Shown: positions 24,222-33,802 of the stretch, piece after piece
Numbering within the stretch: position 1 is the stretch's first letter
Layout: each line of letters opens with the position of its first letter
NCBI GenBank assembly: GCA_035536455.1
Contig: DATLOC010000075.1
Coordinates: 20,536 to 84,535, forward strand
DNA from: DASUNQ01 sp035536455
GTDB lineage: Bacteria > Acidobacteriota > Thermoanaerobaculia > Multivoradales > UBA5704
Reading direction: 5' to 3'
DNA: 64,000 bases
Notes under the pieces: model-generated
Database searches by the model: none
The model's input: the letters and a program-made list of their open reading frames with translations, nothing else
What the model was told of the DNA's origin: nothing
Program-made: the position numbers and the translations under genes

Positions 24222-26348
24222 ATGCGCGCGCGCCCCGCCGCCCTCCTCGAGCGGCTGCGCAAGTCCCTCAAGTCGTTCGACTTCACGGTCGCCCGCCGGT
24301 TCGGGGCCGCGACCCGCGAGGACCGCCTCTTCTACCTGCTGATCGCCGGCGTCGGGGTGCTGGCGGGGGTGCTGGGGGTTTCGGTGCACGCCGCGATGGC
24401 CCGCCTCCAGGCCCTCCTCTGGGGCTCCTCCGCCCCGCTCTTCGAGGTGGCGCAGCAGGTCCCCTGGTGGCGGGTGGTGGCGGCGCCGGCGGCCGGCGGC
24501 CTGCTGGTCGGGCTGGTCTACTGGGCGACGAAGCTGCCGGCGTCCGGCGGCGGCATGTCGCAGCTCATCGAGGCGGTGGCGCTCCTCGGCGGCAAGGTGC
24601 CGCCGCGGCCGGTCCTCGTCAACGCCGTGGCGGCGATCGCCACCGTCGGCAGCGGCGGCTCGCTGGGGCGCGAGGGGCCGATGATCCGGCTGGGCGCCAT
24701 GGTCGCCTCCTGGCTGGGCTCGCGAGTCGGCCTCCCCACCCATCGGATCAAGATCCTGGTCGGCTGCGGCGCGGCGGCCGGTCTCGCCGCCGCCTACAAC
24801 ATCCCGGTCGGCGGCGCGATCTTCGCCATGGAGGTCATCCTCGGCAACTTCGCGCTCGAGATCTTCGGGCCGATCGTCGTCTCCTCGGTCATCTCGACCC
24901 TCATCGCCCGCGCCCTCGCCGGCAACGTGCCGATCTACGCCGCCCCCGGGTACGCGCTCGAGAGCGGCTGGGAGATCCTGGCCTACGCCGGGCTCGGGCT
25001 GGTCGGCGCCATCGTCTCGGTGGCCTTCATCTACGGCGTGCGCGCCGGCCGCGGCCTCTTCGCCCGGCTCACCTGGTTGCCGGTGCCGCTGCGGCCGCTG
25101 CTGGGGATGGGGCTCCTCGGCGCCCTCGGGCTGGGCGCGCCGCACGTCCTGGGCGGCGGTTCCGAGATCATCAACCTCGCGCTGGCCGGCGAGCTGGACC
25201 TCTCGCCGCAGCTCGGCGGCGCCATGCTCCTCCTCGTCGCCCTGCCGCTCGCCAAGCTCCTGGCCACGGCGCTCACCGTCGGCGGCGGCGGCTCGGGCGG
25301 GCTCTTCACGCCGTCGCTTCTCGTCGGCGCCCTAGTCGGCGGCGGCTACGGCTACTGGGTCCACACCCTCTGGCCGGCGCATACCGCCGCCTACGGCGCT
25401 TACGCCGCGGTGGGGATGGCGGCGGTGGCGGCCGGCACCAGCCACGCGCCGATCAGCGCCATCCTCATCCTCTTCGAGTTCACCGGCAACTACGACCTGA
25501 TCCTGCCGCTGATGGTGGCCTCGATCCTCTCCTCCACCCTGTCGCGGAAGCTCCACGCGGCGTCGATTTACACCGAGTCGCTGCGCCGCCGCGGCGTGGA
25601 CCTTTCCTGGCGGATGGAGGAGGCCGTGCTGGCCGGGCTCAAGGCGGCGGACTTGGCCCGCCCCGACGCCGACGTCCTGCGGCCGGACGACGGCTACAAG
25701 AAAGTCGTGGAGAAGTTCCTCGGGGCGCACCGCCAGCGGCTCTTCGTGGTGGGGGAGGACGGGCGGCTCCTCGGAGCGATCTCGCTCCACGACATCAAGC
25801 ACGCTCTCGACGAGCCCGAGCACCTGACCCACGTCCTGGCCCACGACCTGATGGTGCCGGTGCGCGAGGTCGTCCAGAGCGACGAGCGGCTGCACACCGC
25901 GACGCGCGTCTTGGGCGCCAGCGACTTCGAGCGGCTGCCGGTCGTCGAGCCGAACGGCAAGTTCGTGGGGGTGCTGTTGAAGAAGGACCTGCTGGCGGTC
26001 TACGCCCAGGAGGTTCTGGGGCGGCCGGCGCTGCTCGCCACCTTCGTCTCGGGGCGGGAGGCGGGGGCCAACCGCGACTATGTCGAGCTGCCGCCCGACT
26101 TCGCGGTGCGGCTGGTGCCGGTGCCGCCCGAGCTGGTGGGCAAGACCCTCGCCGAGGCCGCTTTGCCGCACACGATCGGCGCCCGCATCCTCGAGATCAA
26201 GCGCAAGGGCCGCGGCGGCGAGGAGCGCGTCATCCCCGACGCCCAGACCGTGCTCGCGGCAGGCGACGAGCTGGTGCTCCTCGGGCCCACCGCGGCGCTG
26301 GAGGCGATGAAGGAGTCGGGCGCGGCGCCGGACGTCGCCGGCGCTTAG
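24222..26348 (+). CDS. ClC-family chloride channel/antiporter with CBS pair and TrkA-C domain
   Basis: 708 residues from ATG 24222. The ClC membrane domain shows the selectivity motifs G-S-G-G-S-L-G-R-E-G-P near residue 144 (with the gating Glu) and G-G-G-G-S-G-G-L-F-T-P near 353. Two CBS motifs follow at about 480-600 (D-D-G-Y-K-K-V-V-E-K-F ... F-V-G-V-L-L-K-K-D-L-L). The last 80 residues are a TrkA-C/RCK-C domain (V-G-K-T-L-A-E-A ... L-A-A-G-D-E-L-V-L-L-G-P). CBS and RCK-C suggest control by nucleotide or another small ligand. The stop overlaps the convergent slt stop by four bases. Confidence 0.92.
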   Translation: MRARPAALLERLRKSLKSFDFTVARRFGAATREDRLFYLLIAGVGVLAGVLGVSVHAAMARLQALLWGSSAPLFEVAQQVPWWRVVAAPAAGGLLVGLVYWATKLPASGGGMSQLIEAVALLGGKVPPRPVLVNAVAAIATVGSGGSLGREGPMIRLGAMVASWLGSRVGLPTHRIKILVGCGAAAGLAAAYNIPVGGAIFAMEVILGNFALEIFGPIVVSSVISTLIARALAGNVPIYAAPGYALESGWEILAYAGLGLVGAIVSVAFIYGVRAGRGLFARLTWLPVPLRPLLGMGLLGALGLGAPHVLGGGSEIINLALAGELDLSPQLGGAMLLLVALPLAKLLATALTVGGGGSGGLFTPSLLVGALVGGGYGYWVHTLWPAHTAAYGAYAAVGMAAVAAGTSHAPISAILILFEFTGNYDLILPLMVASILSSTLSRKLHAASIYTESLRRRGVDLSWRMEEAVLAGLKAADLARPDADVLRPDDGYKKVVEKFLGAHRQRLFVVGEDGRLLGAISLHDIKHALDEPEHLTHVLAHDLMVPVREVVQSDERLHTATRVLGASDFERLPVVEPNGKFVGVLLKKDLLAVYAQEVLGRPALLATFVSGREAGANRDYVELPPDFAVRLVPVPPELVGKTLAEAALPHTIGARILEIKRKGRGGEERVIPDAQTVLAAGDELVLLGPTAALEAMKESGAAPDVAGA

Positions 26349-28570
26349 CTCGCCAGCGGGTAGAGCTGCCGGTAGCTGTCGGCGAGGACCAGGACGCGCT
26401 TGACGTAGTCGCGCGACTCGTCGAGGGTCATCGTCTCGACGAAGGAGTCGAGCTCGCCGCCGCCGTTCTCCTTCCACAGCCGGCGGATGCGGTTGGGGCC
26501 GCCGTTGTAGGAGGCCACGGCCAGCTCGACGTTGCCGTCGAACTCGTCGATCAACTGGCGCAGGTAGGCGGCGCCGAGGCGGAGGTTGAACTCCGGGTCC
26601 TCGAGCCGCGACGGGTGGTAGTCCATCCCCAGCTTGCGCGACACCTCGCGCGCCGTGGCGGGCATGAGCTGCATCAGCCCCTTGGCGCCGACGCGGCTGG
26701 TCGCCTTGCGGTCGAAGGCGCTCTCCTGGCGGATGATGCCGGCGACCAGCGCCGGGGCCAGCCGGTTGGCGCGGGCGGCGGCGCGGATCTCGTCGCCGTA
26801 CTCCAGCGGGTAGTAGGCGCGCAGGATCTCGGCCGGCACGCCGGCCTGGCGCGGCCCGCCGAGGGCCGGGAAGGCGGCGCGCAGCATGAGCAGGCTCCGC
26901 GCCTCCTCGCCCCCGCGGCCGAGGATGACGGCGCGCAGGGCCAGCCGGTCCTGGGTCTCGGCGCGGTCGCCGACCAGCTCCATCTCGCGCTCGGCGAGGG
27001 CGTCGAGGCCGAGGTCGGTCAGGAGCTTGGCGCGCACCAGGAGCGGGTCGATCTCCCAGGCGCCGGCGGAGGCGGCCGAGGCCGTCCGCACGCCGCTGTC
27101 CCATGCGTCGCGGCCGAGCCGGTCGAGCGCGCGGCGGCTGTAGAAGTCCATCGTGTCGGAGGCGGCGACGAGCTGGCGGTAGATGTCGCGCGCCCGCCCC
27201 GGCTGCCCCAGCTCCTCGAAGGCGCGCGCCTTCCAGTAGGAGCCGCGCTGCGCGTCAGGGTGCTCGGGGTAGAGCTTGGCGAGGACCGTCCAGGTGCCGA
27301 TGGCGCCGGTCGGGTTGCCGTGCCGGTACTCGCGCCAGCCGCGCTCCCAGAGGGTGCGCGCGCCGGTGGCGTCGTGCGGCTCGACGAGGCGGAGGATGCG
27401 CAGGGCGTCGATCGCCTGGTCGAAGAGGTCGGCGTCGAGGAAGTCCTCGTGCAGCGAGCGCAGCTCCTCGGCGCGCAGCTCGGAGAGCTCCGGGCTCGCC
27501 TCGACGAGGCGCGCGGCCCGGGTGAGGTGCCGATGCGAGGTGCGCAGGAGCTCGCGGCGGGCGGCGCCGCGGTCCCGCCCGGCCAGCTCGGCGCTGGCCA
27601 GCGAGCGCGCCACCTCGAGGCGGGCCGACAGCGGCCGCCCTTCGGCGGCCAGCGGCTCGAGGAGGGCGAGGGCCTCGCCGCCGCGGCTCGAGCCGGTCAG
27701 CGCCCGCGCCTTGAGTAGATGCCACTCGAGGTCGCGCGATCCCTCCGGCAGCCCCTCCAGCACGGAGAGGGCGGCCTTGGGCAGCTCCTGGCCGTCGAGG
27801 AAGCTGTGGGCGCGGCGCTTAACCTCGTCGGCCGAGAGGACCTCGCCGAGCGCCAGCGAGCCATCGAAGGCGCGGAAGGTGTCGGCGACGCGCAGCTTGC
27901 CGGCGGCGAAGGGGGACTCGACGAGCAGGCGCCGGGCCGACGCCTCACGCACGGCGGCGTCGTCCAGCCGGCGGCCGATGCGCCAGGCCAGGCTCTCGAG
28001 CTCGGTCGCGGCCTCCCCCTCGATCCTCTCGGCGCGCGCCGCCTCGACGAGGTCGAGGACGGCGCGGCTCTCGTCGTCCGCGTCGGCCAGCCGGGCGGCG
28101 GCGAGGTAGGCCTGCGGCCGCAGCGGCGAGCCGGGGCAGGTGGCGAGGAGCTGGCGGTAGGCCTCGGCGGCGGTCTCGTCGTCGTCCCGTTTGCGGGCGG
28201 TCTCCGCGAGCAGGTAGAGCCGCCAGTCCTCCAGCGGGCCCCCGGCGGGGGCCGCAGCCAGGAGCTCCGCGGACTCGGCGGTGGCGCCGGCGGCGTAGGC
28301 GTAGAGGCCGGCGAGGCGGAAGGCCTCTTTCATCCGGGAGGGCCGGCCGGCGGCGGCGCGGGCGAGGAGCTTCTGCGCCTGCGTGGCATCACCCTTGCGT
28401 AAGGCCTCTGCGGCATCGCGATAGGGCGCGGGGTCCAGTCCGGCGGCCGGGGCCAACCGCTGCGGCGGCGCGACCGGGTCGGCGCCGCTCCGGGTGGGAG
28501 CGCTGCAGAGCAAGGACAGGCTGACGGGGAGGGAGAGGAGCGTGAGGAGGGCGATCCTGCGCAACGTCAT
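26345..28570 (-). CDS. soluble lytic murein transglycosylase (Slt70-like)
   Basis: 741 residues from ATG 28570 with an N-terminal signal peptide (A-L-L-T-L-L-S-L-P-V-S-L-S-L-L-C). Residues about 60-550 are a superhelix of TPR-like helices. The C-terminal SLT domain has the catalytic Glu in Q-E-S-A-F-D, then G-A-K-G-L-M-Q-L-M-P-A-T-A, N-L-R-L-G-A-A-Y-L and V-A-S-Y-N-G-G-P. It cleaves glycan strands to 1,6-anhydro-muropeptides in the periplasm. Slightly longer than E. coli Slt70. Transcribed divergently from terB. Confidence 0.92.
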   Translation of the reverse strand: MTLRRIALLTLLSLPVSLSLLCSAPTRSGADPVAPPQRLAPAAGLDPAPYRDAAEALRKGDATQAQKLLARAAAGRPSRMKEAFRLAGLYAYAAGATAESAELLAAAPAGGPLEDWRLYLLAETARKRDDDETAAEAYRQLLATCPGSPLRPQAYLAAARLADADDESRAVLDLVEAARAERIEGEAATELESLAWRIGRRLDDAAVREASARRLLVESPFAAGKLRVADTFRAFDGSLALGEVLSADEVKRRAHSFLDGQELPKAALSVLEGLPEGSRDLEWHLLKARALTGSSRGGEALALLEPLAAEGRPLSARLEVARSLASAELAGRDRGAARRELLRTSHRHLTRAARLVEASPELSELRAEELRSLHEDFLDADLFDQAIDALRILRLVEPHDATGARTLWERGWREYRHGNPTGAIGTWTVLAKLYPEHPDAQRGSYWKARAFEELGQPGRARDIYRQLVAASDTMDFYSRRALDRLGRDAWDSGVRTASAASAGAWEIDPLLVRAKLLTDLGLDALAEREMELVGDRAETQDRLALRAVILGRGGEEARSLLMLRAAFPALGGPRQAGVPAEILRAYYPLEYGDEIRAAARANRLAPALVAGIIRQESAFDRKATSRVGAKGLMQLMPATAREVSRKLGMDYHPSRLEDPEFNLRLGAAYLRQLIDEFDGNVELAVASYNGGPNRIRRLWKENGGGELDSFVETMTLDESRDYVKRVLVLADSYRQLYPLAS

Positions 28571-28708
28571 GGGCCTCTTCGTACCTCCGGAGTAACGCCT
28601 CGCGAGTCGAGGGCCCTGGCGGCTTGGCGGCCGCTCACGGCTGGTTACATCGCTTTGTAGTGACCGCGGAGTGTAACAGCCGCCCGGGAGGGGCTATTCC
28701 GAAGAGCT

Positions 28709-28731
28709 CGAGGGGGGCTTGCGCCCCCTCG
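28709..28731. other. hairpin in the slt/terB divergent intergenic region
   Basis: CGAGGGGG/CCCCCTCG, an 8-bp perfect stem with a 7-base loop, lies in the 260-base gap between divergent slt and terB. It is likely a leader hairpin. No convincing sigma-70 box pair stands out here. Confidence 0.35.
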
Positions 28732-28830
28732 TAAACTCAATCGACAGAAAGACTTGTCAATCTTACTCGTTGGCCGCCCCTCGGCCAACTGAAGACTCGG
28801 CTCTTCCAGACCGCCGACGATAGTACGCCG

Positions 28831-29352
28831 ATGCTTTCATTGCGCGATTTGCTGGGTGGGAGTCGGCCCGCGGACCCCGCGGGCGAGACCGACACCGTGC
28901 GCGAGATCGTCCGCCGCCTGGAGGCGCTGCCGCCGGAGCGGGCGCGTTACGTCGCCGCCTTCGCCTACGTCCTGGCGCGGGTCGCCCACGCCGACCTCGC
29001 CATCTCGGAGGAGGAGACGCGCCGCATGGAGCGCGTCCTGGTCGACCGCGGCCACCTGCCGGAGGCGCAGGCGGTGCTGGCGGTGGCGATCGCCAAGGCG
29101 CGGGCGCACGCCGACGCCGGCACCGAGGACTTCCTGGTCACCCGCGAGTTCAAGCAGCTGGCGACGCGCGAGCAGTGCCGCGAGCTGCTCGACTGCCTCT
29201 TCGCGGTCTCGGCCGCCGACGACTCGATCTCGGGCGTCGAGGACGACGCGATCCGCCGGGTGGCGAGCGAGCTCGACCTCTCGCCTGGAGACCTCGCCGC
29301 CGCCCGCGCCGCCTGGCGGGCATACCGCGCGGTGCTGCGCTCCTCCTCCTGA
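28831..29352 (+). CDS. TerB-like protein
   Basis: 173 residues from ATG 28831. An all-helical protein with two acidic loops, A-H-A-D-L-A-I-S-E-E-E and A-D-D-S-I-S-G-V-E-D-D, in the positions of the metal-associated loops of TerB/DjlA-type domains. Cytoplasmic. TerB domains are linked to tellurite resistance and to membrane stress complexes, but no ter partner gene is adjacent, so the role here is unknown. Confidence 0.8.
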   Translation: MLSLRDLLGGSRPADPAGETDTVREIVRRLEALPPERARYVAAFAYVLARVAHADLAISEEETRRMERVLVDRGHLPEAQAVLAVAIAKARAHADAGTEDFLVTREFKQLATREQCRELLDCLFAVSAADDSISGVEDDAIRRVASELDLSPGDLAAARAAWRAYRAVLRSSS

Positions 29353-29373
29353 TCCCCGCCCCCGGCAGGCGCT

Positions 29374-30783
29374 TTGCTACGATGCGCCGCCATGTCGCGG
29401 CGCGATCGTCGGAAACAGACCCAAGGGTGCTTCGTGCGCGGGCTCATGGCGGCCGTGCTGCTGGTTGCGGCACTGGCGGCGGCGAGCGCTTTCTGGGTGG
29501 GCGGCGCCCCGGACGTCACGATCAAGCCGAAGCTCCCGGGCATCGGGCGCAACACGCCGGTCGAGATCACGCTCGACGACGCCGGCCGCGCCACGGCGCT
29601 GCGGGTCGAGGTGGTGCAGCAGGGAAAGGCCGTGCCGGTCGCCGAGCGGACGTTCACGCCGCGCGCGGGGTGGAACCCCTTCGGGGGCGGCAAGCCCGAG
29701 ACGGTGACCGTCGGCGTCGGGCGCGAGACGGTCAAGGGGCTGCGCTCCGGGCCGGCGACCGTGCGGGTCACCGTCGAGCGCACCGGCAGCTGGGCGCGCA
29801 CGCCGCCGCCGGTGGTCGAGGAGGTCGAGCTGCCGGTGCGCCTGGCGCCGCCGGTCCTCGGCGTCGCCTCGCTCCACCACTTCGCCGCGCAGGGGGGCTC
29901 GGAGTGCGTCGTCTACCAGGTCGGGCCGACGGCGGTGCGCGACGGCGTGCGCTCGGGCGCCTGGTGGTTCCCCGGGCATCCGCTCCCCGGCGCCGGCAAG
30001 GGGACGCGCTTTGCCCTCTTCGGCATCCCTTACGACCTCGCCGACCCGGCCGAGATCCGCCTGGTGGCGATCGACGACGTCGGCAACGAGGCCGCGGTCG
30101 GCTTCATCGACCAGTTCAAGGCGCGGCCGCCGGGCACCGACACGATCGAGATCACCGACCCGTTCATGAACAAGGTGGTGCCGGAGATCATGGGCCAATC
30201 GCCGGAGGTGGCCGACCAGGGCGGCCTCCTCGCGAACTACCTGGCGATCAACCGCGAGCTGCGCAAGAAGAACAACCAGACGCTCAAGGAGCTGGGGGCC
30301 CGCTCGGCCAAGCGCTTCCTCTGGAACCAGCCCTTCCTGCCGATGGCCAACACCGCCATCACCGCCGCCTTCGCCGACCACCGCACCTACGTCTACAACG
30401 GCAAGGACGTCGACCAGCAGTACCACCTCGGCTTCGACATGGCCTCGGTCGAGCGCGACGCCGTGCCGGCGTCCAACGCCGGGGTCGTCGTCCTCGCCCG
30501 CTACTTCGGGATCTTCGGCAACGCCGTGGTGCTCGACCACGGCTACGGCCTGCAGAGCCTCTACGGCCACCTCTCGACGCTCGAGGTGTCGCAGGGGCAG
30601 ACGGTGAAGCGCGGGCAGACACTGGGGCGCTCGGGGCAGACGGGCCTGGCCGGCGGCGACCACCTCCACTTCACGATGCTCCTGGGCGGCCTGGCCATCA
30701 ACCCGGTCGAGTGGTGGGACCCGCACTGGATCCAGGACCGGGTGGCGCGCAAGCTCGGCCGCGCCCTGCCCCTCCAACCGTAG
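29374..30783 (+). CDS. M23-family metallopeptidase (peptidoglycan endopeptidase)
   Basis: 469 residues; N-terminal anchor helix near residues 22-45 (A-A-V-L-L-V-A-A-L-A-A-A), two beta-rich domains, then the LytM/M23 domain from about residue 345: H-L-G-F-D supplies the first Zn His and Asp, Y-G-H-L-S-T the catalytic His region, and H-L-H-F the last His. All ligands are present, so it should be an active periplasmic endopeptidase rather than an EnvC-type activator. The S4-domain gene follows 26 bases later. Confidence 0.92.
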   Translation: MLRCAAMSRRDRRKQTQGCFVRGLMAAVLLVAALAAASAFWVGGAPDVTIKPKLPGIGRNTPVEITLDDAGRATALRVEVVQQGKAVPVAERTFTPRAGWNPFGGGKPETVTVGVGRETVKGLRSGPATVRVTVERTGSWARTPPPVVEEVELPVRLAPPVLGVASLHHFAAQGGSECVVYQVGPTAVRDGVRSGAWWFPGHPLPGAGKGTRFALFGIPYDLADPAEIRLVAIDDVGNEAAVGFIDQFKARPPGTDTIEITDPFMNKVVPEIMGQSPEVADQGGLLANYLAINRELRKKNNQTLKELGARSAKRFLWNQPFLPMANTAITAAFADHRTYVYNGKDVDQQYHLGFDMASVERDAVPASNAGVVVLARYFGIFGNAVVLDHGYGLQSLYGHLSTLEVSQGQTVKRGQTLGRSGQTGLAGGDHLHFTMLLGGLAINPVEWWDPHWIQDRVARKLGRALPLQP

Positions 30784-30809
30784 ACCCGGCCGCCGCGCCG
30801 GCCCTGTCC

Positions 30810-31190
30810 ATGGACGTCCGCCTCGACAAGTGGCTGCAGGTCGCCCGCGTCTTCAAGACGCGCTCGCAGGCCACCCACGCCTGCACGCTCGGCCGGGTGA
30901 AGGTCAACGGCCAGGCCGCGAAGCCCCACCGCCACTTGGCGCTGGAGGACCGGGTCGAGGTCGAGCAGCGCGAGTGGACGCGTGTCCTGGTCGTCAAGGA
31001 GCTGCGCGACCGGCCGCTGCCCAAGGCGGAGACGGCGCGGCTCTACGAGGACCTCTCGCCGCCGCGCCCCGTCCTCGACCCTCTCGAGCGCCTGCTGCGC
31101 CGCCCGCCGGCGCGCCGCGCGACGGGCGCCGGCCGCCCCACCAAGAAGGAGCGGCGCGACATCGACCGGCTGAGCGGCGACGAGACCTAG
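30810..31190 (+). CDS. S4-domain RNA-binding protein (Hsp15-like)
   Basis: 126 residues from ATG 30810. The S4 domain covers residues 1-65 (R-L-D-K-W-L-Q-V-A-R-V-F-K-T-R-S-Q-A ... G-R-V-K-V-N-G), followed by a basic tail rich in Arg and Pro. This matches HslR/Hsp15-type proteins, which bind stalled 50S subunits carrying nascent chains. Ends in a four-base convergent overlap with the phosphatase gene. Confidence 0.88.
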   Translation: MDVRLDKWLQVARVFKTRSQATHACTLGRVKVNGQAAKPHRHLALEDRVEVEQREWTRVLVVKELRDRPLPKAETARLYEDLSPPRPVLDPLERLLRRPPARRATGAGRPTKKERRDIDRLSGDET

Positions 31191-32170
31191 CCTTCCGCTC
31201 GCCGCAGCGCCAGCAGCGTCAGGTCGTCCGTCCTCGGCCGGCCGTCGAGGAAGGCTTCCATCTCGCGCCGGCAGGCGGCCAGGACCTGGTCGGGCGGCAG
31301 CCGCGCCGCGCGCCGCAGCGCCGCGGCGGCGCGGCCGATGCCGAACTCCTCGTCGTCTCCCGCCGTCGCCTCGGTCCAGCCGTCGGTGTAGACGACGAGC
31401 GTCTCACCGCCGCGCAGCGACAGCTCGCGGCTCTCGTAGCCGCCGCCGGCGAAGAGCCCGAGCGGCAGGCCGGCGCCCTCCACGGGCCGCACGCCGCGGG
31501 CGTCGGCCAGCAGCGGGCGCGGGTGCCCGGCGTTGGCGAGCTCGACGCGGCCCTCGGGATGGAGCCGCGCCGCCACCATGGTGGCGTAGCTCGTGCCCGT
31601 CGTGGTCTCGAAGAAGAGCCGGTTGACGCGCGCCAGCAGCTCGCCGAGCGGCAGGTCGGGCGCGGCGAGGGCGCGGAAGAGCGCGTGCAGGTGCGATTGC
31701 AGGAGCGAGGCGGCCACCCCCTTGCCGACCACGTCGCCGAGCAGGAGGTGCAGCGGCTCGTCGTCGCGTCGCGGCCGCAGGAGGTCGACGTGGTCGCCCG
31801 ACACCGCCCCGCGCGGCTCCCAAAGGAAGGCGAGCTCCCAGCCGCCGTGGGCGAGCCGCGGCGGCGGCAGGAGCGACCGCTGCAGCCGCGCCGCCGCCTC
31901 GAGGTCGCGCTCGAGGGACTGGCGCTCCTCGACGGAGAGGCATTCGAGGCAGACCTTGATCAGCGGGTCGGTCTCCAGCGGCTCCTCGCCGATGTGCTCG
32001 TGGCAGACGGCGCAGACCCCCCAGTCGCCGATCTCGAGCGACGCCAGCGCCCCGTCAACGCGGCGCAGCAGGTCGACGAGCCGCTGCTCCCGCCGCGCCT
32101 CGGCGAGCTCGGCGAGCTGCTGGCGCCGCGCCAGCAGCCGCTCGCGGACCTGTTGCTCGACGGAGGTCAT
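31187..32170 (-). CDS. PP2C/SpoIIE-type phosphatase with N-terminal DksA/TraR-like zinc finger
   Basis: 327 residues. Residues 1-80 contain a helical hairpin and a four-Cys finger (C-A-V-C ... C-L-E-C) like the C-terminal zinc finger of DksA/TraR. The remainder is a SpoIIE/RsbU-type PP2C phosphatase with A-V-S-G-D-H-V-D, G-D-V-V-G-K-G-V-A-A-S-L-L, N-A-G-H-P, Y-T-D-G-W-T-E-A and R-T-D-D-L-T-L. The metal-binding Asp residues are present. Such phosphatases act on anti-sigma antagonists. Joining to a DksA-like finger would place it on a nucleic-acid or polymerase partner (inference). It overlaps the upstream DinB gene by four bases. Confidence 0.88.
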   Translation of the reverse strand: MTSVEQQVRERLLARRQQLAELAEARREQRLVDLLRRVDGALASLEIGDWGVCAVCHEHIGEEPLETDPLIKVCLECLSVEERQSLERDLEAAARLQRSLLPPPRLAHGGWELAFLWEPRGAVSGDHVDLLRPRRDDEPLHLLLGDVVGKGVAASLLQSHLHALFRALAAPDLPLGELLARVNRLFFETTTGTSYATMVAARLHPEGRVELANAGHPRPLLADARGVRPVEGAGLPLGLFAGGGYESRELSLRGGETLVVYTDGWTEATAGDDEEFGIGRAAAALRRAARLPPDQVLAACRREMEAFLDGRPRTDDLTLLALRRAEG

Positions 32171-32691
32171 CCCGCGCTCCCGGACCTCGCCTTCTTGAGC
32201 ACCACGATCTGGCCGGCGTGGTAGGCGTTGTGCTGCAGGATGCCGAGGAGCTGCCCGCGCACCGTGGGGTCCGAGCCGGACACCGCGCCGTCGAGCTGCT
32301 CGTCGTCGAGCGCCGAGAGCGCCGCGTGGAGGCCGCGGTGCGCCCGCTCGAGGCCGGCGAGCGTTTGCCGCCAGGCCTTCGGGGAGTCCGCGCCGTCGGG
32401 CGGGAAATCGACCTCCGGCGGCACGTCGGTCACGCTCTCGCCCTCCATCCGCCGGCGCGCGGCGTCGATCCAGAACGCCGCGTGGCCGGCGATCTCGGCG
32501 ATCGTGTGGACGCCCTCCGCGCTGCGGTGCGCGGCGGCGTCGGCGTCGACTCCATCCAGCGCCTCGGCGAGCGCGGGCCCGTGCCAGGCGCCGCCGCGGA
32601 AGGAGCGCTCGAGCTGGTCGGCGAGGCGGGTGGTCTCGACCCGCCGGGGATCGGGGTACTGGTCGTTGAAGATCGAGGAAGGGCCGGTCAT
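32167..32691 (-). CDS. DinB/YfiT-family protein
   Basis: 174 residues. Four-helix bundle pattern with the metal-binding His triad in H-T-I-A-E-I-A-G-H and L-Q-H-N-A-Y-H-A-G-Q-I. Proteins of this superfamily are metal-dependent hydrolases or thiol transferases of varied substrate. It is coupled to the PP2C phosphatase by a four-base overlap. The substrate is unknown. Confidence 0.85.
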   Translation of the reverse strand: MTGPSSIFNDQYPDPRRVETTRLADQLERSFRGGAWHGPALAEALDGVDADAAAHRSAEGVHTIAEIAGHAAFWIDAARRRMEGESVTDVPPEVDFPPDGADSPKAWRQTLAGLERAHRGLHAALSALDDEQLDGAVSGSDPTVRGQLLGILQHNAYHAGQIVVLKKARSGSAG

Positions 32692-32727
32692 GGCCCCTAA
32701 ATTAGCACCGGCCGGCAGGCGTCTCCC

Positions 32728-33741
32728 CTACGAGCCGAGGAACTCGCCGACCGGCGCCAGCCGCGCGCTGTGGTCGCAGAGGATCTTCAGGATGACCATC
32801 AGCGGCACCGCGATGAGCGCCCCCGTCACCCCCCAGATCCACCCCCAGAAGGTCAAGCCGATGAAGATCACCACCGGATTCAGGGTCAGCCGCCTGCCGA
32901 GGACCATCGGCGTCACGAAGTAGCTCTCGGCGAAGTTGATGAGCAGGTAGGCGGCCGGCACCAGCATCGCCTGCCCGGTCTCCTTGAAGGTCAAGAAGGC
33001 GACGACCGCCATGATCGCGGCGCCGATGATCGCCCCGGCGTAGGGGATGTAGTTGAGGAGCGCCACCATCACCCCCCAGAGGATCGGGTTGGGCATGTCG
33101 AGGAGCCAGAAGGCGAGCCCGACCGCGGCGCCGAGACCGATGTTGATGAGGGTCACGGTCGAGAGGTAAGCCGAGACCTCGAGCTCGACCTGGCGCAGGA
33201 TCTCGACGGCGCGCTTCTTGTCGGCGAGCGTGGGCAGGACGCGCACCAGCTTGAGCAGGAAGAGGTCTCCGGCGGCGAGCAGGAAGTAGAGCAGCACCAG
33301 CATCACGAAGGCGTTGGCGGAGAAGGTCCAGAGGTTCTGGAAGAGACGCCGGCCGAGGCTCTCGCTCTCGACCTCCACCGCGTTCGGCCCTTCCTCGCCG
33401 ACCTGCGTCATCTCCTCGACCCGCGCGGTGGCCTCGCCAATCCGCTCGACCGGCGCCTTGAGCTCGCGCAGCTTGGCTTCCACCCGCCGCATGCTCCCCG
33501 GCGCGCGGTCCATCCACTCGAAGGCCGGTCCCGCCAGGTAGTAGCCCGCGACGGCCAGCGCGCCGACCAGCGCCAGCAGCACGACGAGGGCACCGAGCCC
33601 CTCGGGGATGCGCAGCTTCTTCAGGCCGCGGACGAGCGGCTGGAGCACGAAGCTCAGCAGCACCGCCAGCACCACCGGCAGGACGAAGGCGCGCGCGAAG
33701 TAGAGGGTGTAGAGGGAGGCGAGGACGAAGAGGCCGTTCAA
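32728..33741 (-). CDS. AI-2E-family transporter (YdiK/TqsA-like)
   Basis: 337 residues from TTG 33741. The upstream frame is open for about 30 more codons but contains no ATG/GTG/TTG, so TTG 33741 is the best start. About eight hydrophobic helices and the family pattern I-P-Y-A-G-A-I-I-G-A, with F-W-G-W-I-W-G-V-T-G-A-L-I-A-V-P-L near the C-terminus, fit the AI-2 exporter superfamily. Members move autoinducer-2, Na/H or other solutes, so the substrate is not assigned. Confidence 0.9.
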   Translation of the reverse strand: MNGLFVLASLYTLYFARAFVLPVVLAVLLSFVLQPLVRGLKKLRIPEGLGALVVLLALVGALAVAGYYLAGPAFEWMDRAPGSMRRVEAKLRELKAPVERIGEATARVEEMTQVGEEGPNAVEVESESLGRRLFQNLWTFSANAFVMLVLLYFLLAAGDLFLLKLVRVLPTLADKKRAVEILRQVELEVSAYLSTVTLINIGLGAAVGLAFWLLDMPNPILWGVMVALLNYIPYAGAIIGAAIMAVVAFLTFKETGQAMLVPAAYLLINFAESYFVTPMVLGRRLTLNPVVIFIGLTFWGWIWGVTGALIAVPLMVILKILCDHSARLAPVGEFLGS

Positions 33742-33802
33742 CGCCGCCGAGCGAACGTAGAACGGCCCCGTGGAAGCGTCGCGCAGGCGGCCGCCGCTGG
33801 TG

